A stretch of 40,578 bases of DNA from Lacinutrix jangbogonensis (lineage in GTDB: Bacteria > Bacteroidota > Bacteroidia > Flavobacteriales > Flavobacteriaceae). Below the pieces are notes generated by a model, which saw nothing but the letters and a program-made list of their open reading frames with translations, did not search any database and had not been told where the DNA came from. Below, in pieces: positions 1-9,612 of the stretch. The position numbers and the translations under genes were made by a program. Location: assembly GCF_000797445.1 (NCBI RefSeq), contig NZ_JSWF01000022.1, positions 1-40,578 of the forward strand. Reading direction: 5' to 3'. Positions within the stretch are counted from its first letter, which is position 1, and the number at the start of each line of letters is the position of its first letter.

Positions 1-31
1 TTTTTTTTATATAATTTAAAATCTAGAGTCT

Positions 32-847
32 CTACTGATTCCCTAAAATTATAGGCATCCCACTATCTCCAGAACCAATAACAATTATTTTACTATTAGG
101 TGACTCTGCCAATTTAACGGTAGCTTCTATACCTTTGTCTTGCAAAATTTTATCAGTTAATGAAGCACTCAAAATTCTATTAGATTCAGCCTTTCCTTTT
201 GCTTCAATAATTACTTTTTCAGCTTCTTTTGCAGCAGTTACTAATCTAAACTCATATTCTAAAGATTCTTGCTCTTGATTTAATTTTCGTTCAATAGCAT
301 CTTTAATTGTTTTTGGTAAGGTAATATCTCTTATTAAAATTTCATTTAATTGAACGTATTGTTTATCAAGAATTTTTTTTGTTTCCACATAAATTTCATC
401 TTGAATAGCATCACGTTTGTCACCATATAAATCATCTGGAGTATAACGCCCAATAACACTACGAGCAGCAGAACGAATAGCTGGCTGTATAACACGTTGT
501 AAGTAACCTTGTCCTAAAGATTGGTGAAGATTACCTAATTGATTATAAACTGGCTCATACCAAGCAGAAGCATCAATTTGAATTTCTAATCCATTAGATG
601 ATAACACTTTCATTTTTTCAAATAACTCTTGTTGACGTACTTCATAAACATATACCTTATTCCAAGGTGCTACTATATGAAAACCCTCTCCCATAGGTGG
701 CTCATCGATAACTACTCCATCTCCAAAAGTCTCAAAAAGGACTCCTGCCTCTCCAGAATCTATAGTAACAGCAGATTTTGCGAATAGAAATACTAATAGT
801 ATTACTCCTATAATTATTGGCAATCCAATTTTTGGTAATTTTTCCAT
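32..847 (-). CDS. Prohibitin-like SPFH-domain membrane protein
   Basis: A 271-residue SPFH/prohibitin family protein. Seen: one N-terminal membrane segment at about residues 9-25, followed by an SPFH domain (about 28-200) and a charged helical stretch rich in Glu, Lys and Ala (about 185-235) that is typical of the coiled-coil part. A short Gly-rich tail (GSGDSGMPIILG) ends the protein. Family members form large ring or cage assemblies on membranes and often partner with or modulate proteases; the client here is unknown. The gene starts 16 nt after the stop of the upstream VWA membrane protein, so the two are probably co-transcribed. The ATG at 847 gives a short cytoplasmic N-terminus before the membrane segment, as expected for HflC- or prohibitin-like proteins. 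It is not the HflK/HflC pair, because only one SPFH gene is present. The family is clear; the role is not. Confidence 0.88.
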   Translation of the reverse strand: MEKLPKIGLPIIIGVILLVFLFAKSAVTIDSGEAGVLFETFGDGVVIDEPPMGEGFHIVAPWNKVYVYEVRQQELFEKMKVLSSNGLEIQIDASAWYEPVYNQLGNLHQSLGQGYLQRVIQPAIRSAARSVIGRYTPDDLYGDKRDAIQDEIYVETKKILDKQYVQLNEILIRDITLPKTIKDAIERKLNQEQESLEYEFRLVTAAKEAEKVIIEAKGKAESNRILSASLTDKILQDKGIEATVKLAESPNSKIIVIGSGDSGMPIILGNQ

Positions 848-863
848 TTTATTTATTTATTAT

Positions 864-2897
864 TTATATTAATCCGTTATATTTTCTCATAAACCACTCT
901 ATTGCAAGTGTTAATGCTATTAGCGCAAGAAGGTATTTCCAATCGATTAAAGGTACGATATTTTTATTGCTTTTTTGTATTGGTTTATAACGATTATCCT
1001 CTGCTAATTCATTTATTAGTGTATTATAATTACTCACAAAATAATTGGCTCCATTACTCTGGTCTGCAATTGCTTTTAATTTTGAAACATTCGCATTTAA
1101 AAATTGCTGCTCAATATTATACTCTAATATTTTAAAATTACCAGATTTTGAAATGTTTTCATTGGCTGCCTTTACTGTAAAGGCATATTCTGAAGCTGGT
1201 AAAGTACTTAAGTCTACTTGGTAGTTATTATTCTTTAAGATAAAAGGAATTGTTTTGGACGTTTTACTTATTTTATCTGTTACTATAATTTTAAGACTTT
1301 CGTTAACGTCAAACTCATAGTTTTTATTAAAGAATTGAGCAGATATTACTATATTACTGCTGCCTTGGTAAAACGATTCGTAGTCTAAGTTTAATCGGTT
1401 TTTTCGTTTATTAGAGGCAAGGTATTGAATTAATTTTCCTGTAAAATTATCGAAAGCATTAAAACTCTTAGTGTTAATAAAACTTTGCGCTCTCCATTTC
1501 CAAAGATTCTCTCCAAATAAAACAGCTTCCCGTCTTCCATTAATTTCAAAAGTGGCCAATAATGGTTCTTCTGTATTTATCGCTCCTACTTTTTTATATA
1601 AAATACTTTCGAAAGGCACAGAAAAAGTAGGCGCTCCAAAATTAGCTAATAGCGGTGGGAATGAGTCAAAATCCAAATCGTCGATAATAAACGAACTGTA
1701 GTTTACATTAAGTATTGGTTGATAATCTTCGGTTTGCGAAGTGATATCATGCTGATAATTTTCACTAACTGTATTCAAGAAATTGAAGTCCGTTTTAGGC
1801 CCAGCAATTACTAATTTGTTTTTATTCTGAAGTTTTAAAGCCTCAAACAAGCGTCTAAATGTATTGTTTGGATTATAGACTATAACTAATTGTAAATCAT
1901 TTAATTGCTCAATGGCATCTTGTGGGTTTAAGAATATCACTTTACGCTGTTCGTTAGTTTCAATACTCTTTTTAAGCATGCCCAAATCTGGATGTAACAC
2001 AGCACTAACAATCGCTACTTTTGTTTTTTCGTCTACAACTTCTACTGCAAAATTCTTACTGTTATTGGCTTTGTTTTTCTCTGTCGCAATAGGTATTATA
2101 CTTGCACTGTAACTTTTTACGCCAACACTATTTGCTGGTAATGTGAAATTTAAAAATTTAGAATTATCAGTTTCTGAGAAACTTAAATTCTTAGAATACA
2201 CAGTGTTTTTTCCAGAAGTAACTACAAATTTAGTGTTTACGTTTTCCGCTCCATTGTAAACCAAAATGACTTCAACAGGGAATTTGTTTTTCAAAAACGC
2301 ATACTTATTTACGTTAAGCTGTTTCAGTTGTAAATCTAAATAGCGTGCGGTATCACCCACAACTATTGAATATATTGGCTGATTGTATTTTTTAGCGGTA
2401 TACTCATAATCGTTTCCGTAGGTTTGATTACCATCGGAAATAATAATGGTTGGAGAAACGGTTCTTTTATATACTTGATTTAACTCTTTAAAAGCCTTAT
2501 CTATATTGGTTTGATTCTCTGTAAACGATAATGAATCTGAGGTGTTAAGTGTATTTCCAAAGGAAAACACATCGATATTAAACTTATTTCTTAATGTTTC
2601 ATTACTACTAATACGTTGTACTATTTTTGTAACATTCTCTTCTTGGTTTAAATATTTAATCGAATTAGAGTTATCGATAGCTATTACGAGGTTTGGTTTT
2701 TCGTTATAAACGTTTATTTGCTCAAACTTAGGGTTGATAAGTAATAACAGCATACCAAAAATGCTTAAAAAGCGTAAAAGAGCAAAAACTGAATTTTTTT
2801 TCGATGCTCCTTTTGACTTGTATTTATATTGGAATAGCGCTAATAAAAGCGCTACAATTCCAGCAAGTATAATTAATAATAGTGTTTGTGTAGACAA
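864..2897 (-). CDS. VWA-domain integral membrane protein
   Basis: A 677-residue protein with two N-terminal membrane helices (about 5-22 and 38-54), then a von Willebrand factor A fold with a metal-binding MIDAS motif D75-x-S77-x-S79 and a second conserved loop (SDGNQTYG, near 155). A long periplasmic region follows, and a final helix near the C-terminus (about 651-668) ends in the EWFMRKYNG-type motif that I associate with Bacteroidetes VWA membrane proteins related to the Bat (aerotolerance) families. The central part (about 290-470) looks like a glutamine-amidotransferase-like or ThuA-like fold, as in related large VWA proteins, but I could not confirm that. It sits upstream of the SPFH gene with a 16-nt gap. 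The biological role is unknown; envelope scaffolding or stress tolerance is an inference. Confidence 0.8.
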   Translation of the reverse strand: MSTQTLLLIILAGIVALLLALFQYKYKSKGASKKNSVFALLRFLSIFGMLLLLINPKFEQINVYNEKPNLVIAIDNSNSIKYLNQEENVTKIVQRISSNETLRNKFNIDVFSFGNTLNTSDSLSFTENQTNIDKAFKELNQVYKRTVSPTIIISDGNQTYGNDYEYTAKKYNQPIYSIVVGDTARYLDLQLKQLNVNKYAFLKNKFPVEVILVYNGAENVNTKFVVTSGKNTVYSKNLSFSETDNSKFLNFTLPANSVGVKSYSASIIPIATEKNKANNSKNFAVEVVDEKTKVAIVSAVLHPDLGMLKKSIETNEQRKVIFLNPQDAIEQLNDLQLVIVYNPNNTFRRLFEALKLQNKNKLVIAGPKTDFNFLNTVSENYQHDITSQTEDYQPILNVNYSSFIIDDLDFDSFPPLLANFGAPTFSVPFESILYKKVGAINTEEPLLATFEINGRREAVLFGENLWKWRAQSFINTKSFNAFDNFTGKLIQYLASNKRKNRLNLDYESFYQGSSNIVISAQFFNKNYEFDVNESLKIIVTDKISKTSKTIPFILKNNNYQVDLSTLPASEYAFTVKAANENISKSGNFKILEYNIEQQFLNANVSKLKAIADQSNGANYFVSNYNTLINELAEDNRYKPIQKSNKNIVPLIDWKYLLALIALTLAIEWFMRKYNGLI

Positions 2898-2969
2898 AGT
2901 TACTTATTGATTAATTCTTTAAATTTTAATCATCAAAAAAATGACTGCTAGTCTGTTTATATTACTAGA

Positions 2970-4004
2970 TTATTTTTTTAATGCCTTTTTAATTTTACTA
3001 TTAATATCCTTAATATGTCTTGATTTTAAATTGTATGAAGACAACATTCCAGCTACATAGTTACGATATACGATCTCACCGGTCTTAGAATTAATAATGT
3101 GAACGAATTTCTGAGAATTAACCCTAACGAAACGCAGATAATAAAATTCCTCTCCTGCTAGTATTCTTCTATCAATTTCGTTTTCATCTTGAAATTCAAA
3201 TTTATGCTCATAACTTTCAAAAACCTTATCGAAACCATCTTTATCCTTGGTGCTTTTCATCTTCCAAGGATTAAATTTAATTAAATGATAATTTGGTATG
3301 TACAAGGTCTTTTTTGCAAGTTTCTTTAATTCTGGCAGAAAATCATTTTCATACATCCAATATTCCTCGCCGTCCTTTAATTGATTATTAACTTTCTGAA
3401 AGTAATTCTTAAGAAATCCAGATTTATAATTATAGAAAACATCTTTACTATAAATAGTATCCATAATAACAGATGATTTTGAACTTAATGCTGTAGGCAG
3501 GAAATTATCTTTTGGAAACAAATCTACTCTCGCTAAATTCTCTTTATTAGAACTTATCGCTTTTCTTAGTCTCTTTTTATACTTCTTACTACTTTTCTTC
3601 AACTTACTTAAATCCTTTGTTAAACTTTCTGTATCAAGCATAAAAAACTTAATATATATGTATAAATAGTCTACAATAGCACCCGATTTCATTCGTTTTT
3701 CTACATGATGTCCTTCTAAATTTGCAAAAGAATATTTACCGTTGTTGTAATCAAGTATCTTAAAATCTTTACGATTCATTAATTTATAAGGCGTAACATT
3801 CCAAGAATCACTTAGTATTTTCTCGTAAGTAGCACTATCAATAATATCTGATAACACAAATATAGTTTCCGTTCCTTTAAATTTATCTAAGCGCCCTTTT
3901 GGGAAATTTTTAGAAGTTCCAATATGTCTTGGACCAATACTTACTTGGGCACTCATAGTTGATAGCATAAATAAGCATGCTAAAAATAATAATTGTTTTT
4001 TCAT
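2970..4004 (-). CDS. Exported protein of unknown function (344 aa)
   Basis: I do not recognise a family. The first 19 residues form a clear signal peptide (Lys-Lys, then a hydrophobic core, ending Met-Ser-Ala-Gln), so the protein is exported to the periplasm or outer surface. The mature part is basic, with many Lys and a Lys-rich stretch around 135-150 and at the extreme C-terminus (SKIKKALKK). It is a soluble alpha/beta-looking sequence without further membrane helices or a T9SS sorting domain. It starts 25 nt after the stop of fabG on the same strand and is followed 72 nt later by the VWA gene, so it may be part of a fabG-to-prohibitin transcript. Codon use is like its neighbours. Confidence 0.7.
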   Translation of the reverse strand: MKKQLLFLACLFMLSTMSAQVSIGPRHIGTSKNFPKGRLDKFKGTETIFVLSDIIDSATYEKILSDSWNVTPYKLMNRKDFKILDYNNGKYSFANLEGHHVEKRMKSGAIVDYLYIYIKFFMLDTESLTKDLSKLKKSSKKYKKRLRKAISSNKENLARVDLFPKDNFLPTALSSKSSVIMDTIYSKDVFYNYKSGFLKNYFQKVNNQLKDGEEYWMYENDFLPELKKLAKKTLYIPNYHLIKFNPWKMKSTKDKDGFDKVFESYEHKFEFQDENEIDRRILAGEEFYYLRFVRVNSQKFVHIINSKTGEIVYRNYVAGMLSSYNLKSRHIKDINSKIKKALKK

Positions 4005-4029
4005 ATAATATATTGAATTAACGCCTTGA

Positions 4030-4776
4030 TTAAGTTAACATTCCACCATCAACATTCAGCGTTTGCCCGGTAATATATGCAGACATGTCGCTAGCTAAAA
4101 ACACACAAACATTTGCAATATCTTCTGGTGTTCCGCCACGTTTTAAAGGGATTGCATTACGCCATGATTTAACCGTTTCTTCATCTAACTTTGCAGTCAT
4201 TTCTGTTTCTATAAAACCTGGTGCAATGACGTTACTTCTAATATTTCTTGATCCCAATTCTAAAGCTACAGATTTAGAAAAACCAATAATTCCAGCCTTA
4301 GATGCTGCGTAATTAGTTTGCCCAGCATTTCCTTTAACACCAACCACAGAACTCATATTAATAATAGAACCTTTACGTTGCTTAAGCATTGGACGCATTA
4401 CAGCTTTTGTCATGTTAAAAACAGATTTTAAGTTCACTTCAATTACTTTATCGAAGTCTTCTTCTGCCATTCTCATTAACAAATTATCCTTTGTAATTCC
4501 TGCATTATTAATTAAGATATCGATACTACCAAATTCCGCTAAGACATCTTCAGCTAATTTTTGAGCTTCGTCAAAACTTGCTGCATTACTCTTATATCCT
4601 TTTGCTTTAACACCTAAAGCGTTTAATTCTATTTCTAATGCGTTTGCTGCTTCTACAGATGAACTGTAAGTAAATGCGACGTTCGCTCCTTGTTGTGCAA
4701 ATACTTCTGCTATACCTTTTCCAATACCTCTACTTGCTCCTGTAATTATAGCTGTTTTACCTTCTAAAAGTTTCAT
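4030..4776 (-). CDS. fabG: 3-oxoacyl-[acyl-carrier-protein] reductase FabG
   Basis: A classical short-chain dehydrogenase/reductase of 248 residues, the usual FabG length. It reduces 3-oxoacyl-ACP with NADPH in type II fatty acid synthesis in the cytoplasm. Seen: the cofactor loop TGASRGIG (12-19), NNAG (90-93), and the catalytic Ser143, Tyr156 and Lys160 in the order and spacing of FabG (E. coli Ser138, Tyr151, Lys155). The C-terminal GQTLNVDGGM is also typical. It is not next to other fab genes here; downstream lie an exported protein and the VWA/SPFH pair. A TAnnTTTG promoter box is about 150 nt upstream (4924-4931, minus strand), leaving a leader that contains a small hairpin (TTCCGA...TCGGAA). 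Other SDRs could be confused with FabG, but motif content and length favour FabG. Confidence 0.9.
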   Translation of the reverse strand: MKLLEGKTAIITGASRGIGKGIAEVFAQQGANVAFTYSSSVEAANALEIELNALGVKAKGYKSNAASFDEAQKLAEDVLAEFGSIDILINNAGITKDNLLMRMAEEDFDKVIEVNLKSVFNMTKAVMRPMLKQRKGSIINMSSVVGVKGNAGQTNYAASKAGIIGFSKSVALELGSRNIRSNVIAPGFIETEMTAKLDEETVKSWRNAIPLKRGGTPEDIANVCVFLASDMSAYITGQTLNVDGGMLT

Positions 4777-4923
4777 ATGTATCTATTTATTGTTTTTATA
4801 AGTCACATGCTGTTCGCTATTAGTCATTCCGTTAGGCGATAAACTTTTTAGCTTGCGCGTTTCATATAAAAATTGGTTTTGTTACGTTTCCGATAGTTTT
4901 CGGAAGATTTATTTTTAGTAAAT

Positions 4924-4931
4924 CAAATATA
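4924..4931 (-). promoter_or_regulatory. Candidate -7 box (TATATTTG) upstream of fabG
   Basis: Read on the minus strand this is TATATTTG, matching the Bacteroidetes -7 consensus TAnnTTTG. No convincing TTG -33 box lies at the right distance. It would give a leader of about 140 nt before fabG. Confidence 0.35.
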
Positions 4932-4951
4932 GTAATTACTAGGTTCTTCGG

Positions 4952-4991
4952 AATAAAAAAACCTCATAAATTATAGTATTTATGAGGTTTT
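4952..4991 (-). terminator. Rho-independent terminator of the M16 peptidase gene
   Basis: A perfect 13-bp stem (AAAACCTCATAAA paired with its complement) with an 8-nt loop. Read on the minus strand the stem is followed by a run of seven T. It lies 65 nt after the stop of the M16 gene and separates it from fabG. Confidence 0.8.
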
Positions 4992-5055
4992 AATAAAATG
5001 GATTCCTGCCTTACTGAAACAAGTTCAACTCAAGACTTAATAATAAAAAAGTTTG

Positions 5056-8025
5056 TTACAGCTTAACCTCTTCGGCTTTTTCGTAGTTAAATAGATAATC
5101 GATATCCATCTCTTGCACTTCACCTAATTTTTTAAGTGCAGAAAAATCAATATCATTTTTATTACCAACAACCATTACATTATAGTTTTCACCTTTAATG
5201 TTTTTATTGAAAAAAGCACGCAAATCGGCCATTGTCATGTTTTGAATAGCATTGTACATTTCTTCGCGATTGTCCTTATCTATTCCCAACTTCTGAAGTC
5301 TTTCATAATTCCAGAATATATTTGATTTCGTGATACGTTGTGCTGCTAACTTCTTTAACGTCGCTTCTTTTGCAGCATTAAATTGCTCTTCGGCTTCAGG
5401 CATATCATTCATTAAATCCATCATAGCTTCAACCGCTTGTGGCATTTTATTAGCTTGAGTTCCAATGTAAGCCATAACATAATTAGCATCGTCTTTTTTC
5501 CTTGCCATTGAATAATTAGACCAAGCAGAATATGCTAAAGACTTAGATTCACGGATTTCTTGAAATACAATTGAAGATAAACCTCCTCCAAAATACGTAT
5601 TAAACAATGTAGAAGCTGCCATGTTTTCTGGCTTAAAAGGCTCTCCTTTTGCTAAAAACATCATCTCACTTTGCACCATATCGTAATCTACAAAATAAAC
5701 GTTACCTCCAGTTTCTTTCTCTGTATAAACCATAGTCTCCGGATAATCAGCTAATTTCTCTGGCACATTATGGAATGTATTTAAAGCGTCTACTGCTCCA
5801 TCTACATCCTTTCCGTAGTAAAAAATACGTTGATTATAGCTCTTTAAGTTTTTTGTTAAATCTACAAGTTCTTGAGGGTCTATTTCTCCTAATTCGCTAA
5901 CAGATATAATGTTTCTTAATCTTGAATTCTCACCATACTTCGCGTAATTCATTAAACCAGAGCGTAAAATACTACCTTTATTTGTTTTGTTATTTTGTCT
6001 TCCTTTGGCAATAGATTCTACATACTTATCGTAAGCTTCTTTATTTGGTACAGCATTTTCCCAAAGCTGTTCTAATAACTCTAACCCTTTTGGTAAGTTT
6101 TCTTTTAATCCGCTTAAACCAACAAAAGTTTGCTCTCCTCCTGCATTTACAGAATAATCGATTCCTAATTTATAGAATTCTTTCTTTAAAGCTTCTGGTG
6201 CATACTTTTCAGTTCCTAAATACTCTAAAAAACCAACTGCTAATCCTAATTTTTTATTGCTATCACTTCCCATATCAAAAATGATATTCATAGTAAATAA
6301 ATCGTTAGTTTCATTCTCTATATAAGAGACACTTAAACCGTTGTTAGTCTCTGTCTTTTTTATGGCTGAAGCATAATCAACATATAAAGGCGCTAGAGGC
6401 TTTGATTTCTTAGCATTAAAGGCTTTTATATAGTCTGAAGATTGATCTCTATTAAGTTTTACAGGTGTTATTCCTGGATTAGAAACTTTTACAATACTGT
6501 TATCTTCACCTTTACGCTTATAAGTTACAACGTAATTATCTTTGTAAAATGTGTTTGCAAAATCTACTAATTCCTGTTTTGAGATTTTCTTTATATCGTT
6601 TAAGAAACTAACTTTATCATTCCAATCTACTCTATGAATAAAAGCATCGAAATAAGCTGAAGCTAGTGCTGTACTGCTTTCGTATTGCTGTAACTGAGAT
6701 TTTTTTAAATCGTTTACTACAGCTTCAATCATCCAATCTTCAAATTCTCCTTTTTTAAGTTTTTCAATCTGTTCTAAAATTAAATCTTTTACTTCGTCTA
6801 AAGACTGACCTTCTTTTGGAGCGCCAGAAAAACTATGGTAACCATAATCGTTTAAGAAGGTTGGGCTGCAACTTGCATATTGCACTAATTGCTTCTGATT
6901 TAAATTTAAATCGATTAATCCAGCGTTTCCATTTGCTAAAATCATGTCGCAAAGCGTCACTAATTTTTCTTCTTTAGAATTTACTGCCGCTGCACGATAT
7001 GCTATAGAAACACTCTCTGATGTTGGCCCGAAAACCTCTGTAGTTAACACACTAGTTATAGGTTGCTCTTTTGGCAACGTAGGATGTGTTACTTCTTTAC
7101 GTTTAAGTTTTCCAAAAGTCGCTTCAACTTCCGTAATGGTAGCATCGAAATCTAAATCTCCAACTAGTACCATTGCCATATTGTTAGGCACATAATATTT
7201 GTCGAAATAGTTATTAATATCTACTAAAGACGGGTTTTTTAAGTGTTCTGCTGTACCTATTGTTTTTTGTTGCCCATAAGGGTGATTAGGAAACAAACCA
7301 TCAAGCATTGCCGCATAACGTTTTCTTCCATCGCTATCTTGCCCACGATTAAACTCTTCGAAAACCGCTTCTAATTCTGTATGAAATAAACGCAGTACTA
7401 ATTGACTAAAGCGCTCTTCTTCTAACGCTAACCATTTACTTAGCTCATTCGCGGGGATTTTATTTTTATAAACAGTTTCCTCAAACCAAGTGTGCGCATT
7501 AGTACCTGTTGCCCCCAATGAACTCGTCATCTTGTCGTACTCATTAGCAACAGAGTAGTTAGAAGCTTCTAAAGACACCTTATCAATTTCTCTGTAAAGC
7601 TCTAATTTTTTGTCAAGATCTGTTTCAGCTCTGTGCTGCTCATATAAATCTGAAATTTTATCTAAATAAACCTTTTCTTTTTCATAGTCTATCGTTCCAA
7701 TTTCATCGGTACCTTTAAAAACCATGTGCTCAAGATAGTGAGCTAGTCCTGTAGATTCTTTTGGATCATAGTTAGAACCTGCCCTTACAGCAATGTAGGT
7801 TTGTATTTTAGGTTCATCTGTGTTTTTACTCATATACACTTTTAGACCATTGTCTAAAGTATATAAACGTAGACCTGTTGGATCGTTCTCTACGGTTTCG
7901 TATGCAAATCCGCTAGCATCTGTAAGGCTTTCTACATTGTAAGCCATTGTTTTGTTGCTTTCTTCTTTACAACTATATACTAAAGCTATAAGTAAAAGAA
8001 TAACAACCAATCTTAAGTTTTTCAT
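5056..8025 (-). CDS. M16-family zinc metallopeptidase, lipoprotein
   Basis: A 989-residue pitrilysin/insulinase-type peptidase. Seen: an N-terminal lipoprotein signal with the candidate lipidated Cys at residue 19 (LVYSC), then the inverted zinc motif HxxEH as H96-Y-L-E-H100, with the expected downstream Glu in the segment ELEAVFEEFNRG about 120 residues later. A second, catalytically inactive M16-like half follows (about 560-980), where no HxxEH is present. Such two-domain proteins degrade oligopeptides in a closed chamber; a lipidated member would act in the periplasm. The gene has hairpin terminators on both sides (sucD's upstream, its own downstream), so it is probably a single-gene transcript. 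The start at 8025 places the signal peptide at the very N-terminus. Its substrate is unknown. Confidence 0.92.
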   Translation of the reverse strand: MKNLRLVVILLLIALVYSCKEESNKTMAYNVESLTDASGFAYETVENDPTGLRLYTLDNGLKVYMSKNTDEPKIQTYIAVRAGSNYDPKESTGLAHYLEHMVFKGTDEIGTIDYEKEKVYLDKISDLYEQHRAETDLDKKLELYREIDKVSLEASNYSVANEYDKMTSSLGATGTNAHTWFEETVYKNKIPANELSKWLALEEERFSQLVLRLFHTELEAVFEEFNRGQDSDGRKRYAAMLDGLFPNHPYGQQKTIGTAEHLKNPSLVDINNYFDKYYVPNNMAMVLVGDLDFDATITEVEATFGKLKRKEVTHPTLPKEQPITSVLTTEVFGPTSESVSIAYRAAAVNSKEEKLVTLCDMILANGNAGLIDLNLNQKQLVQYASCSPTFLNDYGYHSFSGAPKEGQSLDEVKDLILEQIEKLKKGEFEDWMIEAVVNDLKKSQLQQYESSTALASAYFDAFIHRVDWNDKVSFLNDIKKISKQELVDFANTFYKDNYVVTYKRKGEDNSIVKVSNPGITPVKLNRDQSSDYIKAFNAKKSKPLAPLYVDYASAIKKTETNNGLSVSYIENETNDLFTMNIIFDMGSDSNKKLGLAVGFLEYLGTEKYAPEALKKEFYKLGIDYSVNAGGEQTFVGLSGLKENLPKGLELLEQLWENAVPNKEAYDKYVESIAKGRQNNKTNKGSILRSGLMNYAKYGENSRLRNIISVSELGEIDPQELVDLTKNLKSYNQRIFYYGKDVDGAVDALNTFHNVPEKLADYPETMVYTEKETGGNVYFVDYDMVQSEMMFLAKGEPFKPENMAASTLFNTYFGGGLSSIVFQEIRESKSLAYSAWSNYSMARKKDDANYVMAYIGTQANKMPQAVEAMMDLMNDMPEAEEQFNAAKEATLKKLAAQRITKSNIFWNYERLQKLGIDKDNREEMYNAIQNMTMADLRAFFNKNIKGENYNVMVVGNKNDIDFSALKKLGEVQEMDIDYLFNYEKAEEVKL

Positions 8026-8108
8026 TTTTGGTTTTTTTGATTAGTTAAAAATTTATATAGAACTGAACCGAGTTCAATATTCATTTTAAAGACTAGTTAT
8101 CTTTAAAA

Positions 8109-8146
8109 CAAAAAAGTTCGTTAGCTAATGTACAGCCAACGAACTT
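8109..8146 (-). terminator. Rho-independent terminator after sucD
   Basis: A 9-bp stem (AAGTTCGTT with AACGAACTT) extended by two G-C pairs past one mismatch, with a loop of about 9 nt. On the minus strand a run of six T follows. It is placed about 70 nt after the sucD stop and ends the lipid A/efp/sucD cluster. Confidence 0.75.
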
Positions 8147-8214
8147 ATAACGTTATTATATTACAAATACTTTAACAGAATTAAACTATTAAAATATAGA
8201 ATCACTTAAAGTTT

Positions 8215-9087
8215 CTATCCTAAAACTTCAGCAACTTTTTTACCAATTTCAGCAGGAGAATCTACTACATGGATTCCACAACTTCTCATAATTTCTTTTT
8301 TAGCTTGTGCAGTATCATCACTTCCTCCAACAATTGCTCCAGCATGTCCCATTGTACGTCCTGCAGGTGCAGTTTCTCCAGCAATAAAACCAATAATTGG
8401 TTTTTTACTTCCACTAGCTTTGTACCAGTTTGCAGCATCTGCTTCCAATTGCCCACCAATTTCACCTATCATTACTACACATTCTGTAGCTGGATCGTTA
8501 ATTAATAACTCAACTGCTTCTTTTGTTGTCGTTCCAATAATTGGATCACCACCAATACCAATTGCAGTGGTAATACCTAAACCTTGTTTTACAACTTGAT
8601 CGGCAGCTTCATAAGTTAATGTTCCTGATTTTGAAACGATACCAACTTTACCTTGCTTGAAAACAAAGCCTGGCATAATACCAACTTTAGCTTCACCTGG
8701 AGTAATAACTCCTGGACAGTTAGGGCCTATTAATCTACAATCTTTTCCTTTTATGTAATCTGATGCGACAATCATATCTGCAACAGGAATTCCTTCTGTA
8801 ATACAAATAATGACTTTAATTCCTGCATCTGCAGCTTCCATAATAGCATCTGCAGCAAAAGCTGGTGGCACAAAAATAATTGTTGTGTCTGCTCCTGCTT
8901 TTGTAACAGCTTCTTCAACTGTATTAAAAACGGGTCTATCTAAGTGCGTTTGACCTCCTTTTCCTGGAGTTACTCCACCAACAACATTTGTTCCGTATTC
9001 CATCATTTGTCCAGCATGAAATGTTCCTTCACTACCAGTAAATCCTTGAACTATAATTTTCGAATCTTTATTTACTAAAACGCTCAT
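8215..9087 (-). CDS. sucD: Succinate-CoA ligase, alpha subunit
   Basis: A 290-residue protein when started at the ATG at 9087; this is the standard SucD length. A reading frame 14 codons longer exists (to 9129), but those residues are not part of the family. It catalyses, with SucC, the reversible conversion of succinyl-CoA, phosphate and NDP to succinate, CoA and NTP in the TCA cycle. Seen: the CoA-binding N-terminus ([12 protein letters not shown], 13-24), PNCPG (122-126), the Rossmann-like ligase part and the active-site phosphohistidine at H248 in [10 protein letters not shown]. The partner sucC is not in this window, which is normal where the two subunits are split. It is the last gene before a strong terminator. 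A TAnnTTTG box 80 nt upstream may give it its own promoter. Confidence 0.95.
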   Translation of the reverse strand: MSVLVNKDSKIIVQGFTGSEGTFHAGQMMEYGTNVVGGVTPGKGGQTHLDRPVFNTVEEAVTKAGADTTIIFVPPAFAADAIMEAADAGIKVIICITEGIPVADMIVASDYIKGKDCRLIGPNCPGVITPGEAKVGIMPGFVFKQGKVGIVSKSGTLTYEAADQVVKQGLGITTAIGIGGDPIIGTTTKEAVELLINDPATECVVMIGEIGGQLEADAANWYKASGSKKPIIGFIAGETAPAGRTMGHAGAIVGGSDDTAQAKKEIMRSCGIHVVDSPAEIGKKVAEVLG

Positions 9088-9167
9088 TTGTATGTTTTTT
9101 GTCCCATTGTCTTTACAGACATTTCCCAAAGGGAAACAAAAATGGATTTGTTTTTATTTATTTACCA

Positions 9168-9175
9168 CAAAAGTA
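9168..9175 (-). promoter_or_regulatory. Candidate -7 box (TACTTTTG) upstream of sucD
   Basis: On the minus strand this reads TACTTTTG, matching TAnnTTTG. It would start a leader of roughly 75 nt that contains a small inverted repeat (TTTCCC...GGGAAA, 9122-9136). No good -33 element was seen. Confidence 0.35.
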
Positions 9176-9204
9176 AGTTTTTGGTGGCTAATTTTTAAAT
9201 GAAT

Positions 9205-9612
9205 TTATAACTTTATTTCTGAAAATGAATTTGATTCTAAAGTTTTATCGTCGGCTTGATGACTTATTTCATGACAACGATACAATTTATCATCTTTTAA
9301 CTCCCAAATAGATATGAAATGCGCCAATGCAACTTCATGATCAGGGTTTTCTATAGTTTGAGCATATAATGTATGCCTGCTAGTTACAAACTCATTATCT
9401 TCTAAGAGATGACTACGTTGGAATCTTAAAGTATTATATGATTTTCGAGTGCCTTCAAAAAAATCAACAATATCATTATATTTTAAAACCATATAGCCAT
9501 GACTACTATTCCAATGCATTTCGCAATCCTTGTGAAAAAACTTGGGTACAATATTGGAATCGTTGGCTAAATCTGAATCATAAAAGGCTTTAACAATTTC
9601 TTTTGCTGACAT
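9205..9612 (-). CDS. NTF2-like (SnoaL-type) small protein
   Basis: A 135-residue protein that looks like the NTF2/SnoaL cone fold: an N-terminal helix (SAKEIVKAFYDSD), a charged His-rich segment (FHKDCEMHWNSSHG), and strand-rich C-terminal half with HFISIWELKDDKLYRCHEI, the usual ending of SnoaL-like polyketide cyclase or ketosteroid-isomerase relatives. The fold binds small hydrophobic molecules, but the ligand cannot be told from sequence. Its ATG directly abuts the TAG stop of the upstream LpxD-like gene (TAGATG), so the two are translationally coupled and presumably work together or at least share expression. It may be an accessory of the acyltransferase step or simply a passenger; I cannot distinguish these. 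Confidence 0.65.
   Translation of the reverse strand: MSAKEIVKAFYDSDLANDSNIVPKFFHKDCEMHWNSSHGYMVLKYNDIVDFFEGTRKSYNTLRFQRSHLLEDNEFVTSRHTLYAQTIENPDHEVALAHFISIWELKDDKLYRCHEISHQADDKTLESNSFSEIKL

Noticed and set aside
8215-9129. sucD start at 9129
   Set aside because: The 14 extra residues are not in the family; the ATG at 9087 gives the standard 290-residue protein.
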